Positions 40,943-52,906 of a stretch of DNA of 64,000 bases are shown in pieces. Made by a program: the position numbers and the translations under genes. The notes beneath the pieces were generated by a model. That model saw nothing but the letters and a program-made list of their open reading frames with translations, did not search any database and was not told where the DNA came from. Origin of the DNA: Edolisoma coerulescens. Taxonomy: Eukaryota; Chordata; Aves; Passeriformes; Campephagidae. Location: contig VWZW01004624.1 of NCBI GenBank assembly GCA_013397115.1, forward strand, positions 857,088 through 921,087. Direction: 5' to 3'. Numbering within the stretch: the stretch's first letter is position 1; the number at the start of each line of letters is the position of its first letter.

Positions 40943-41014
40943 CATAGAATCATAGAAGGGTTTGGGTTGGAAGGGACATTAAAGATCATCTAGTTTGAAA
41001 CCCCATGCCATGGT
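40943..41014 (-). mobile_element. CR1 LINE 3'-end fragment
   Basis: The + strand shows CATAGAATCATAGAA, then GGTTTGGGTTGGAAGGGAC, AAAGATCATCTAGTT and CCCCATGCCATGG. This is the reverse complement of the CR1 3' end, whose terminal octamer repeats (ATTCTATG type) correspond to the left edge here. The element is therefore inserted on the minus strand and severely 5'-truncated, as most CR1 copies are. Some substitutions are visible (GGGACATTAAAG, where ACCTTAAAG is usual), so it is an old, inactive copy. It is the main evidence that the genome is avian. Confidence 0.9.
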
Positions 41015-44000
41015 CATAGCAATCTGTAATGAACACCACCACTGGCTCCAAGTTTTATGCCCTTCCTTGCAGCCATCAGGTGGTCATACATCTGTCTCCA
41101 CCAAGTTCTCCACCTTTGACTGCAACTGACAGTATTTCCTTGCTTAACACTTTTTTAGTTTATCCGCCTGACAGGCTGCTTACAGATAGTTTTTTGCTAA
41201 TTTCATTTCAAGTTGCTTATTTTGAGAGCCTTAATTCTTACTCCAAAGCAAACATGCCCCCCCTCCCATCAGAGTTCTTCCCAACAATGTTAGTCTTTCA
41301 CTCCTCATTTTCATATTGGCCATTTTGACAAGTGTCCTTTCATGTTGTTGTGATTTCAGTTTATTGCTTCATACTTTCTACAGCTGTATGTAACAAAGTA
41401 ATTGTTTTCACTATTCACGGGAACTGTTCAGTTGCAGGTGTGGCTTATGATGCTCTTTCAGTCAAAATAAACACTCTGTCCTTGTCTGAAAGAGTTATTT
41501 ATTTCCCCCGACAGCCTATAGTAATCTCTCATTGTATTTCTTCCCTGGTTTTTTTTTGACTAACACAAAGTTTATATTTGCTAAAGACACTTCAGCAGTT
41601 AACACCAAGGAACAAGTGACAATATTACACTTGCTGAAAGGCCATGAGTGAATAAGAAAAGGTACTGGGAACACTACCAGTACACCACATCAGAATCCTT
41701 TTCTGCTCTGCAATAATTGCCTTTGATGTTCTGCCTCTTTGCCAGTCAGTCTTTCTATTCAGAAGTCATTTTCCTGTAAAATTTGGTCTCAATGATTGAA
41801 TTAAAACTCTTCATATAGATTTATTTCGTATGTAGTAAACACCTATTTAGTTTGCTGGAAACAAGACTTTTAACTTGGAAATAAACACTCTTCCACGTGC
41901 TTAAAGTAAACTTCACGCTCTGATTTTACTCTGTGAATCATGTAACTGTCTCTAGGATTGATCCTTAATATCTACGTGATTTTCAGTGTGCTTGTTAATA
42001 AACATCTCCTCTTAAGTAATAAGCATTCTGAATAGCTTTAGTGTGTTATTGCTGTCTTCTTTGGTGTCCATTTTCAGGCAGCTATGGTTCAACATTAGTC
42101 ATGCACAGGGTTCTCGCAACTTCTTTCTCTTCAAAGGTACTTGTGTTTACTCCATGGATATCACACCCTGTTTTAAAAAAAAAGGAACATAACAATAAAA
42201 AAGTTACCTTTGCTCATTTATCCTGATGCAGTCTTGGAGGAGGGACAGTGAGGTTTTTGTAGTGAGAGAACCATTAATAGAGAGCTCACCATTCTGTGGT
42301 ATTTTGCTTTTTATAGTATCTTCTTAACATTTGGCAGTTCCATGTAGGAATTTCTGAAGATTTGGCTGGTCTGCAATGATTTGAATGGAAATAGTGTATG
42401 TGAATAGCCATCTCCTGCACTCCAGACAGCACCTCTGGAGCACGGGGTCTTTTACTGCTCCCTGAGACCCTTTATCAGTCTGTGCACTTAGGAAATCCTT
42501 TTGGTATCAGTGGTTTTCTTGTGGAGCTCTGAAGCTGATGTGGTGAGTCAGTGCTCACAAGTCCTACAGGAGAAGATGTGAAGGATGGAGTGCTGGAAGA
42601 GTCTCATCCCCTCGGCTGGTGTGCAGCCAGTGACCATAGTCACTGTCTCCCTTGGGTGCAGTGTGGACACTTAAGTGTGGGTTATGCTTTCAGTACACTG
42701 TTGTAAGCCTGACAAAGGTAGGGTTTGAGCCAGGGAGCTACTGTAAATTCAAACTCAGAAGCTTCAGCTGTATATGCCTTGGTCATGGTAACAGATTTTA
42801 CTCTCAGTTGTATTTCAGCTCAGCAAAATTCTGCAAGGACTTCCAAAACTGATGCATCTGCCTTTCCCCCACTGCCCCCCATCTCCTCTGCTATTTTTTA
42901 GTATTAGGTTGTAGATTTTCTTTCATGTTGACCTTTCTAGAACCACTGTTCAGTTCTTTCTATAGTCTTAAACTTACTAAAGTTGAAAGTTTATTTTAGA
43001 TGCTGCTGGCTTTGTTTAGGTTTTTACATTCTAAATTAAAACAATATACTGAAATGCTACCCATCCTTTTGTCCTTGCATGTTACGTGATTGTGACTGCT
43101 TTCATAATCTATTAGATTTTCTGTCTGTCAGATGAAACTGTTTCTACAGTTCATTGTTCTACCTTTCATTTTTCTTTCCTCAGTGTACTGCTGCTTGTTT
43201 TTTCTAATGTTTCATTTCACCTGCATGCAGTTCTGTTCTGTGCTCTCTGCTGTTTCAAAATCACTTCAAAAGATACGTCTGAAGAAATGTATCTAAATAA
43301 TAACTAGAGTGTAATTTAGAATGTAAGCCTCTTCTAGTCCTCATAAATTATTGAAAGCAAGTAAATATTTTAGAATGCATTTTCCTTATAAGACTTTACT
43401 GTCGACACCTTCCTTAACTTGAGGAGAAACCCTGTTGATCATGCTTTGCAATACCTCTTGCAAGTATTTTTTAACATTTTCTGTCATGATTTACAAGGTC
43501 ATGAAGCAATAATATCCTGAATATCTCTGTTGATTTTCTTTTTTATGAAAGAAAGCAATGGAAAAGGCTTGACTGTACAGTGAGTAGTGTCCTCTTTGTT
43601 TTCAAGCAGGAAGGAGCACAAATTTATGAGTTTAAGAAAAATCAAAAACTTTAGACATTCTGTTAGTTTGTGACAGATTGCCTTCTGAATTAGTTGAACC
43701 CATCATACAAGTGTATTTCTTGAAGACCAAGGAGTTTATTGTAACTCAAAATATGTTAATGATATTTCTTAAAATTATCTGTTTATGCATTGGTCTTAAC
43801 ATTATGTTCATTTGGCGTAATGATACATTTTGGTTAGGTTAATAAGTTTTTAGCCCTGTTTCTGTTAAAGTGTTGTATTATTCTTCAAAAAATATGCTAC
43901 CCCTTCCCCACATATGAAGTTAACTTCTTACATTTCTGTGTGGACATGTTATCTCTTCAGTCATTGTTGAATAGAGTAATCATCAAGAATTATATGCAGT

Positions 44001-44159
44001 ATGTGCTACATACTGAATCTTCATGGTTTCTGTGAAGTCCAGCATTTGGGATATAATAGGGAAGATAATCTGTTTGTAAGGCTTTTCTTTTATACAACCT
44101 GTGATGGAAATCCTGCAAAATCTCACTTTGGATTAAGTCAGTGCGTGCTCAGGACTTAA

Positions 44160-44351
44160 CGACTGTACCGCGTTACGGGCAGAGCGCGTTCTCTCCACAG
44201 GACACATCCCTGCTGTCGGCTGCTCCAGGACTCGGTGCAGTGTTGCTCACCTGGAGACTGGCCTGGGAGTGACTTCCAGGTGGTCGAGTTCTCAGAGCCC
44301 AAAGTGCAACTCACAGCAGAAACGAGTTGTGGGGCTTATCAAAGCAGATGA
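44160..44351 (+). other. CpG-rich patch with a 63-codon open frame
   Basis: Compared with the AT-rich intron around it, this segment is GC-rich with at least eight CpGs between about 44168 and 44325. It holds an open frame from just after a TAA (44157-44159) to a TGA (44349-44351), without an ATG. A good acceptor-like sequence (TTCTCTCCACAG) ends at 44200, and a possible donor (CAG/GTGGTC) lies near 44279. The predicted peptide matches no family I know. It could be a small alternative exon, a regulatory element or a fragment of a retroelement. Confidence 0.3.
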
Positions 44352-47300
44352 ATGAGTTACACTTGGCAGGACATGCAGTAAATGCTTTTTCAGAAATCCA
44401 GGTTGTCTGAGAAAGAAGGTGAGTTACTGAAAGGTGGCATAATTTGGATAATGGAGATTTAGCCTTCAGGCTTTTGCATTTTGAGTTCAGTTTGACTGGT
44501 TGAACTACAAAAAGGAAGTACTTTTGTGTAAAATATGCAGTCAGATGGAAAAAGAATATAAAGCTGGAAGCACAGGTCACTTTCCTTCTGCTGCATCAAG
44601 ATGTCAGATGCAATAAAAGGATTTTAGCATTCAGCTATAAAAGCTCCTTTAAAAGAAACCAAGACTATGGAATTTTTCTAATGAAAAAGGATTTTACTGA
44701 GTGTGTGTGCTTGTTTTTTAAGCATTCAGAAATCTGATTTAAGCTTTATAAGACCTTTTGTACAACTATTGAAAATGGAAGCTTGTTAGTAAATCAAACA
44801 GAGGTAAATGTTGAGTCTTCTTTTGAGGATAGGAGCGGGAAGAACTGTTTTTACAGCACTTAACAGGTGTACATCTTGTGGCTGATATTATGTGTCAAAA
44901 ATATCATTGCATTAGAGAGGAAAGTATCTGTTGATGTACTTGTAAAAATTGACAAGTTAATGAAAAACAACCCCTTTTGATACTAAGACAAATGGCTTCA
45001 CAATTGTGAAAAAAGCTTCTTTCCTAACGCTAATTAGCCCATCTATTTAAAGCAGACTTTTCTTTGGCACAGTTTTGGGTCTGTGCACAAATATTCTTGC
45101 CTGAAGAAGATTGTCACTTGGATGCTGTCAAAGCTGTTGGGGGAGGAAAGAGGTTGAGGAGCAGAGGTAGATCTCTGGCCTGCTTTTACTGTGTTTAAAG
45201 ATCCCCAGGGCAGCCACTGGATGCCTGTCTAGGTCTGGTGTAGCAGACATTGTCCATGGGACTGCTGCTGGGGCTAGCACTGATAGTAGTGATGGACATG
45301 GTTCGTCCAGTGCCCTTTCCTCCCTGTAAAGCACAGCAGCCCTCCTGATTCATCTCCTCCTTCCTCTTGACCTCTTGCATCCTGTTCCTCTGTTTTGCTT
45401 GCAAGCAGCCCCAGGATGACATAAGCTTTTGAACCTCTCTGTAAGGATGAGAAGGGGATTTTTTCCATGTTACACATCCTCTGATGTGTCAGCTCAAGTG
45501 AGATGATGTGCAGGTTGCCATTGAATTTACCAAAGACCATGCAGCTTGTCAGTACCTGAATCTAATTTGTCTGCCTTTACCTTTTAGTTGGTTTATGAAA
45601 TTCCTTTTTTGTTGGTGTGTCCAAACTTTTTCAAATGAATACATATTCTGACTTTTCGTGTCTATTTATTTTCTTCATTTATTCTCTATATCCCCTGTAT
45701 CACGTGTATTATTACTGGTTTCTGTATAAACTTGCCATAAAAGTATGTAGACTATTTCTCATCTAAAAGAAAGGATAGTTCCATTTTGGAAGTGTGAATT
45801 CCTTATGGATAAAGGGGCTTTGTCTGGATGCAGGAGAGAAACAAAGTAGTAGGAAATGCAGCCTCCATTGAGAATACTTCAGAGTGATGTGAGTTTGTCT
45901 TTCTGCAGAATGCAGGTCCTTCCTGCAATTTCTTATTTCTTCAGTTTGCTATTAGAGCATTTGCATACATTGGGAAATAGTTAGATTGAAAGACTGTGCT
46001 CATAAATTCTCATTACAGAATTACAGTAGCAGCTGGAAGGTAAAGAAGCAGGGATCCTGTTACTGTAGATGCTGTACCTATGATAGCACTGATGCTGCAG
46101 TTATTTTAGTGTGGGAACTTCAAATCACCAGTAGTTTTGCTGAAAAGTTGGAGGGAGTTTTTACATTTTGCAATACCTTCATGAACAGGGTTTAGAGATA
46201 GAAAGCCAATCCTTGCAATTCATTAGCATTTGATCCAGTGAAATAATTCTGAATTTCTTTCTTTGAAAAGACAATGAACGGAGAGCATTGTTTTTCTATT
46301 CTTTTGTTGCTTCATTAAGTAAAAAAAGGCCTAATAAAGGTGCATCCTAATGAGTTAATACATATGTCAGCAACTTGTTTCAATTGTATTGTTTTGCAAA
46401 CTATTTCTAAAATTTCTCTTTGGGGAAGAAAATAATCACCTGTATATGTTTAAGCCTTTAACTTTTACATCTGTGACCTGTTTCTTTTGAGTCTGCTCTC
46501 ATGTGTCTGAGAGACACAGGAGCAAAATTGCATTTACAACTTAATTTTAAATGAGCAGAACTAAAATCAGAGCTGAATTAGTTGTCAGCAGTTGTTAGGA
46601 AGAGATACACCAGACTCTCTTCTCTTGGGAAGGAGATATCGTTGTGCTCTTAATTGTCTGAGAGGACAGTAGTCATCATTGTTCAGCTCTAGTATTAGGA
46701 AAGCTGAGAATTAGAAAGTCCCACAAAACCCTTTAATGTATGACTGCCCCTTAGAGGAAATTTGATGTGTAGTCCAGTTGCAGTGATTGTGATGTGCTTG
46801 TGTTAGCCAATATTGTTAAAAATGAAGCCCAGTTTTCATGATTTGTTGGCAAGTGAAATCCTTAACTTCACGTACTAGACTGAAAAATTGTGACATGTGA
46901 AAGCACAGAATTGCATTAAAAGTAAATGTTGTCTGTAGCCCATAGCAGAATGGTATTTCTGTGCTGCTAGGTAAAGGAAGAGGAAAAGAACCCTTGTACT
47001 GTAGCAGTTTCTTTGCTATCACTGGAATAAGTTGATGTGGGTGAATTTTACTCTTGTTTTGGGATTTTTTTTTTAAACATGGACATTGTTCTTTATTTTA
47101 AGTAACTTTTTAACCTATGACTTGTGTCAGTGTGGTAGTTTCTGAGGTCTTTGCAACTGTTACTGCAAACTTGTCTTTTAAGCTACTTGTAAGTTCCTGA
47201 GTTAGCAAGGAACCTACCCATGCAAACAGAGGGCCTTTCTGCTAGCATGAGATCTGACTGGAGTTATTCTTCTTTCAACTCACTGATGAAAACTTCCATG

Positions 47301-47434
47301 AATTGCTTCATTTTTGAACAGGATTCTGCAAACAGAAATACAGGATTTTTAAAAATTAGTCTTAACTTCTTTAGTGGAGTTGTGTTGTTCTTTTGAGGCA
47401 TTCGCTCACTGCCAGTTATTTATCTCTTCATCAG

Positions 47435-47600
47435 GTACGACTGGTAAAGCATCATCTCCACCGCCTGTGATAGACACGAGACAAATGAGTGAGAAGCTGG
47501 AGACTATTTTATATCAGCTCCGTCAGGTGACTCGAGAGAGGGATGAGCTGCGCAAGCAACTTGCACTTTCATCTCCTGGGTCAACCTTCGATGACTGCAG
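47435..47600 (+). CDS. DLG5: DLG5 exon 3: linker and start of coiled coil
   Basis: A 166-bp exon with acceptor TTATCTCTTCATCAG and donor GTAAAC. It enters in phase 1, completing a Gly, and leaves in phase 2 with AG of an Arg codon. The product begins GTTGKASSPPP, a Pro/Ser linker, and then turns into a charged helix with SEKLETILYQLRQVTRERDE and LRKQLA. The hydrophobic spacing suggests the first heptads of the long coiled coil. The end (SPGSTFDD) is less helical. It matches DLG5 in order and spacing, with many conservative changes from the mammalian sequence as I recall it. Reading through the donor gives an immediate TAA, so intron retention would truncate the protein. Confidence 0.92.
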
Positions 47601-50463
47601 GTAAACAAAGAAAATGCAGCATTTTCATTTAGTCTTTAGTAGTGTTTTCAAGTGTCTTGACACCTGCTTGCCTGGAAAGCATTCAGGAATTTGCAATGTA
47701 TATGTTGCTTGTAACCTACTTGTGTCCTGGTGATGTGGCCACATCCATGTTTCAGAGCTTCCTGTTGAATGCCTGTTCCTACTTCATCCAGCAATTTTGC
47801 TGTGGGGCTGAGGAGAGAAGGTTTCACCTCTATGTTGAGAAAAGAAAGCAAAGAAGTTGTTTAGGCTTCATGGGCTTTGTTGTGGGAAAAGAAAGAAGAC
47901 AGTGGATGAAGCATTTGGTGTTTTGAAAACAAGAGAGAAGAAAGGGAAATAGCTCGGAATACTTGGCTGGAGAACAGAAATGAGGAGAGGAAAAAAATCT
48001 CAGCTATTCCTATGCTTCTGCAAGGAGGGAGAGGTTTGGATTTCTGCTGAGTGGAGTAAGTGTTTTTTAGAAGATCAGCTCCCTGGTATACATACATCGG
48101 GGAACTTGTAGCAGAAATATGTTGAGAATAAGGAATTCTCCTCCAATGAACATTTTTTTTAAGTCATTTAACGGCCAGCAGGCTTATCTAGCTCATTCTA
48201 ATTTGGGGGCTGACATGTTTTGAGGAAGATAGTACTCGGAGTCGTAGTTAATGGTAGCTAAGGGTTTTATTGGGTAGGCAATAGAATGAGTTTATTTTGA
48301 AGGGTTAAAGATCTGCTAATGTTTAAATGTGTCTGGGTACACTGAACACTTTTTGCCTGCACAAACCTTAGAAAAAAATTGTCACTGAATCTGACATAGG
48401 AGCAAAAAACAGATTTTCTGTCAGGTGTTGCCATCATCTGTACCTTTTCTGAACTTTAATGTTTTGTTGTTGTTGTTTGTTTCTTAATCAGCTGTGTCTG
48501 TATGTGGTCAAGTGGTTAATTGAACTTTTTGTCTGTATGAGAAGGTTAAGATTTGAACCAGTGAACCAGCATTGAGAGAATCTGGACATTTTATTAACTC
48601 AGTAGCTTCTCATCTTAATGTCCCCTCCCTCCCTCCATGAGTTCTGAGGGCTGCTTTAAGAGTATCATGTTCTATATAACAGTCTCAAAGCATTGTGGGG
48701 ATGGGAAAGGAAGAGATTGTCAAATGTCAACATCTTTTGCACAGCTTCCAGTTACTTAGTTATATAGAAGGATTTCTTCTTTGAAGTTACTGGAGCTTAG
48801 GCATAGAGGATTTTATAGCTCACAATAATCTTCTGCATAATCCAGGATGCTATTAATAAAGTTCTGATGAACTGTCCTCTAGACTGCCCCAATTTTCTCT
48901 TTGTCAAATCAATCCTTTGCTTTCAGAGTAGGATTTGTATGTTGCATAAAACATGTATGTTTACAGCTTCAAGAACAACCCATCAAAATAAACCTTGTAT
49001 TTGAGCAGTCCCTGGACAGTACATGTTAGATGGAGAATGCTGGCTTCCAAACAATCAGATATTTGAAGAGTGGGAAATGAATGAAGATTATTAATTGATA
49101 TTCTTTTCCTTCAGTGTAAAAGCAACTACTCCTTCCATCTGCATACACATTTATGGTTTTTGAAATTTACTGGTATTTGTTTTACTTTTTGAATTCTTTC
49201 CTCTTATAAAACTCATCTTCATCCTTCCCAGAGTTAAAGCCCAGAAATGGTAAACTGTTAATTCTGAAGTGTGAAAGCTGAGAGATGATTATGTAGATGG
49301 TGACTTTTACTACCCTGGCTTTATTTTCCTGGCTGTGTATTCTGCTGTAACTATGGCTGTACCAAACACAGGTGGTGCAGAGGCAGACCTTGACATGTCA
49401 CCTTGGATGCTTCACAACAGCTCACAGCACATTTGTAGTCTGGGCTGTGCTGGCTGAGGAGGTTGCAAAACCGAGAGCTGTTTTCCAAAGCAAATGTTGA
49501 CTAAGTCTCGAGCAGTGGAAGAGGAGCCACAGCAGTGGATTGTGATGTGCTGAATCAGATGAACATGTGCCATCCTGCTGGACAGGAGTAGGATTGCTCA
49601 TGCTGTGCTTGTGGATTGACAGTGACTGTGTGTGTGCATGTGTGCTGGTGATTAAGCTTGCATTTGACCAAATAATTTAACATGCTCAAGTTGCACTTTA
49701 TAGACTTAAGCCTGCTATTATTACTTACATAGTTGTAATAGTAAAAGAGAGCCACAATACAAATAAAATCACTGAAAAGTGTCTTTGAGAAGAGACTGTT
49801 TTATGTGTAATCTATAATTGTTGTTGGAATTACGGAAGTAAATGATAGCACTTGGAAGTTGTTAGGTAGGCATTGCCCACAAAATTGGACCTGTGGTTGG
49901 CATTAGCTTTTACATGAGCATCAGTTACTTGTAAATGTCAGTCTCACTTTGGCCTTGATTTATGGCCAGGGTAATTCCACTGTAGCACAAAGGATTTTTG
50001 AAGTTCTTATATAAATATCAGAAAAACAGTTGGGCCTTTGATACTAGCATTTTAAATTCTGTTAATGTTTGAACAAGTGCTTCCAAAGTAGTAACTGATA
50101 CTTCTCCTTCATTGAAATTGTAATTTTTGGTATTTTCTGGGGCATTTCAGCATAAAACTGTGGTGGTCTGCTTAAACAAGAGTCAACCACTACATGTGGT
50201 TGAATGGACTGTTGTGTTGCAACTGTTTTGACTTTTGGCTTCTGGCCAATATTCCTTCTTCTCTTATTCCTGTTTTTCTTGCTGAGACATAGAGCCTTGG
50301 AACAGCAGTGTGGAACATATGGCCTTGGATATCCATGTGGTTTTTATTTCATGTAGATGAGGTAGAATGGAGAATGTTATTGGTGGCATTGTTGGTCCTT
50401 CCTCATTGTGTAGGTTGGCGAACTTGTGCAGTTACCTGCATGGTCTCCATATGTTTGTAGGCG

Positions 50464-50540
50464 GTTTGTTGGGTTTTTTAATGTTGGTTTGGTTTGGGTT
50501 TTGGTTGCTTGGTTTTGGTTTGGTTTTTGTTTTTGTTTTT
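50464..50540 (+). repeat. (GGTTTT)n-like low-complexity tract
   Basis: About 77 bases of interspersed GG and T runs, nearly free of A and C. It is vaguely telomere-like but imperfect, without a regular TTAGGG unit. A short open frame through it is an artefact encoding Val, Gly, Phe and Leu runs. Confidence 0.65.
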
Positions 50541-51230
50541 AGAATAATGTCAGTGTTACTTCAGCAATATATGAAATACACGTGATGGATGTAAGACTTG
50601 TAGAACAAGTTTCACCATAGCTTTCAGACTGGCCTAATGGTTTAATATGAACATCTGTTAATAGGTCTCAGGAAGCTTAATGTTACAGCTGAGAGTTAAA
50701 CTGCTCCAATTAATGCTGTCATTTAAAGACTGTGGTGGACAGATGGTATCTACTATCAATAATTTTACCCTAAGGTCTAATTTAAATCAATAACTTGGGG
50801 TTTTAGTGATTCTGTCAAGGGTGTGAACATTTCAAATCGAGTTTAACTTATGCTAGCTATATCTGTATTTTAAAAGAATAACCCTTCACTTGTTGCAGTG
50901 ATGTCTGTAATACTGTGTGAGTAACATTGTACTTTTGGTACCCCTCAAGAATGAATTTAAAAATACCCTAAAAGACACCCCTGTAGACATGACTTGAACA
51001 TTTGCTTACTTGACATGATTTTGGATTTTAGTTGTTGGTAAAGTTTATTAAACAAGGAAGGGGTTTTTGTTTTGTTTTTTCCCAGAAGCACTTCTTTAGA
51101 AAAGGAGAAAAGGAGGAATTACGATTGAAGGCCTCACTATTCAGCAACCCATATGCAACTAAGTTGCCAAAAAGTACCTTACACCATACATACACCCCCT
51201 GAAAATCTGTGAACCAGATGTGGCTGGCAT

Positions 51231-51270
51231 TTCTTTTTTTTATTTTATATTTTTATTTTATTTTTTTTAA
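51231..51270 (+). repeat. T/A-rich low-complexity tract
   Basis: A run of T interrupted by single A or TA, with a TTTTATTTTA pattern, in intron 3. Confidence 0.6.
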
Positions 51271-52762
51271 CAACTTTTACCACTGCAGTAGTGCAAAACT
51301 ATTTTCATTTTGATTCAATTGCCAGCTGCTTTTCAGTTCCAGATCCATGTTGCTGTTTTTTGTATGAAGCAAAGAAAATTCTGATTGCTTTTCAGGCTGT
51401 GCTTCCAGAGAAGCCTTTTGGGGGACTTTGAGGTTTGAGGGAGGAAGAGTTATCTGTGCAGCAATGGAGCAAATCTGATAGGAGAAGAAGCAGAGTTAAA
51501 TTAGAAAGCAATTGTTTTCTTTTGGAGGCATTAGTTTTCTCTTTTGGTGGTTTGCTTGTTATTTTTTTCATTGCCTGTGGGGTTATAGGAGACCCAGGAG
51601 ATGATACAGGGACAGATGTCAGAAGCTTCATTTTGAAACTGGAAAATTCAATGGTGCAAAAATCCTGTAACTGTACAGAAGAGGAACAGTTCAATTTAGA
51701 GTCTCTTTTAGATGCTTAGTGCTACAAAGCAAGAAGACATAATCCTGCTAATTTAGTTTCTAGCATGATATAAAAATGTAATTAATCTTAATCTACACAT
51801 AAAGGTATCGTGTACAAATACCATACATTCTAGACATAATCTATGCTGGTCAATTGCTTGAAAACGTAGATTATTTTAGAAAATTTCTCTCCCAATCATC
51901 CAAATGAAATTTGAGTCAAAATTTTTCTTTTGACTGGCTTTGGCTTTTATTTTGTTCAGTTTACTGAAAAATGCTTGTTGGAGATTATATTGTGCAGGAG
52001 ATTTCTAATAACCCAAGTTCTGTTAAAATAGTTATCTTATGGAAATGTGAGGTAGATTCTGGCATGCTTTCTCGTTCAGTTATAGTAGCTTAAAAGAATA
52101 TGGTAGCACACAATGAAGTGTGTAATTCAGCAGAATGACTTGGTCAAACAGGTCAAGTTCTGCCAGCACAGATGTGTGTTTGGTATCCCATTGGAAGTCT
52201 TTCTCTCAAGCCTAACTGTTTTTCCTAGGGAGTTATAAGCAAGGTCCTTCAGCTGCTGCCTATGAGAAGCTTTGTTTAGCCCAGGTCTCCATGCATGCCC
52301 AGCTGACTTTGGCAGCCTCTTCCAGCCCTACCCTCACTGCAGGTCTGGGCTTTGTCACTGAGAGTTTGACATGGTGGCACAGGAAAGCTGAGTGTGCTGT
52401 GATGGACTTGTTCTTGTATCAATTGAAGTTCTGTTCTGTGATAGTATTGATGCCTATTCTGCTGCTCAGAAGAGAGGGATGTGCAGGCTCAGTACTATTT
52501 TTGGCCATGTTAGTTATAGTTAGACAAAATCATCCCATTATTAGGTGTTACATGTCAATATAAAACTAATACAAGTTCAAGTCAGTGGCTTTTTATTAGT
52601 GGTTGCATCTTAATGGGAACTGGTCAGTATTTAGATTAAAGCATATTATAACCTAAATATCAACAGTTGTGTGATAGCATTTTTTTATTGGATAGTAATT
52701 TCCCAGGCTTTTCATTCAGTTTAGTAGCCATTGTTTGACCTCATATTCTTTTTCTATGCTAG

Positions 52763-52906
52763 GCCTAGTCCAAAACCAAATCATGATTATGAAAGGCTGA
52801 AGATTCAGTGTATGAAGGCCATGTCAGACCTACAGTCTCTGCAGAACCAACACACCAAGACACTGAAAAGGTGTGAAGAAGCAGCAAAGGAGGCAGATTT
52901 TTATCA
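52763..52906 (+). CDS. DLG5: DLG5 exon 4: coiled coil
   Basis: A 144-bp exon with a strong acceptor (TTCTTTTTCTATGCTAG) and a consensus donor (GTAAGT). It enters and leaves in phase 2. It completes an Arg, continues PSPKPNHDYERLKIQC, and then AMSDLQSLQNQHT, LKRCEEAAKEADFY, ending in a split His. The DYERLKIQC..AMSDLQSLQNQHT..LKRCEE block is among the best-conserved parts of the DLG5 N-terminal half, which makes the family call secure. The heptad pattern is coiled-coil-like. The exon is symmetric; skipping would delete 48 codons in frame. Read-through of the donor hits TAA at once. Confidence 0.94.

Larger units (their letters stand above)
36520..47434 (+). other. DLG5: Intron 2 of DLG5 (10.9 kb)
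   Basis: Bounded by GTGAGT and a CTCTTCATCAG acceptor. It contains the CR1 fragment at 40943-41014, a TG/TATG-rich patch at 36861-36890, and a CpG-rich patch with an open frame at 44160-44351. Several overlapping minus-strand frames occur at 45128-45540, where the sequence is poor in stops but not recognisable. Otherwise it is unremarkable AT-rich intron sequence with no gene I can support. Confidence 0.85.
47601..52762 (+). other. DLG5: Intron 3 of DLG5 (5.2 kb)
   Basis: From GTAAAC to a TTCTTTTTCTATGCTAG acceptor. It contains a TG-rich stretch near 49627-49645, the G/T tract at 50464-50540 and the T-rich tract at 51231-51270. Frames of up to 100 codons occur here on both strands (for example 51392-51719, overlapping on opposite strands), but they have no family resemblance and no supporting splice sites. 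I see no nested gene. Confidence 0.85.

Noticed and set aside
50367..50585. Hydrophobic 72-codon frame resembling a membrane protein
   Set aside because: It is a translation of the GGTTT low-complexity tract, which always gives Val, Gly, Phe, Leu and Trp.
51392..51719. Overlapping 94- and 100-codon frames on opposite strands in intron 3
   Set aside because: No recognisable domains and no splice or start context; mirrored open frames are a typical compositional effect.
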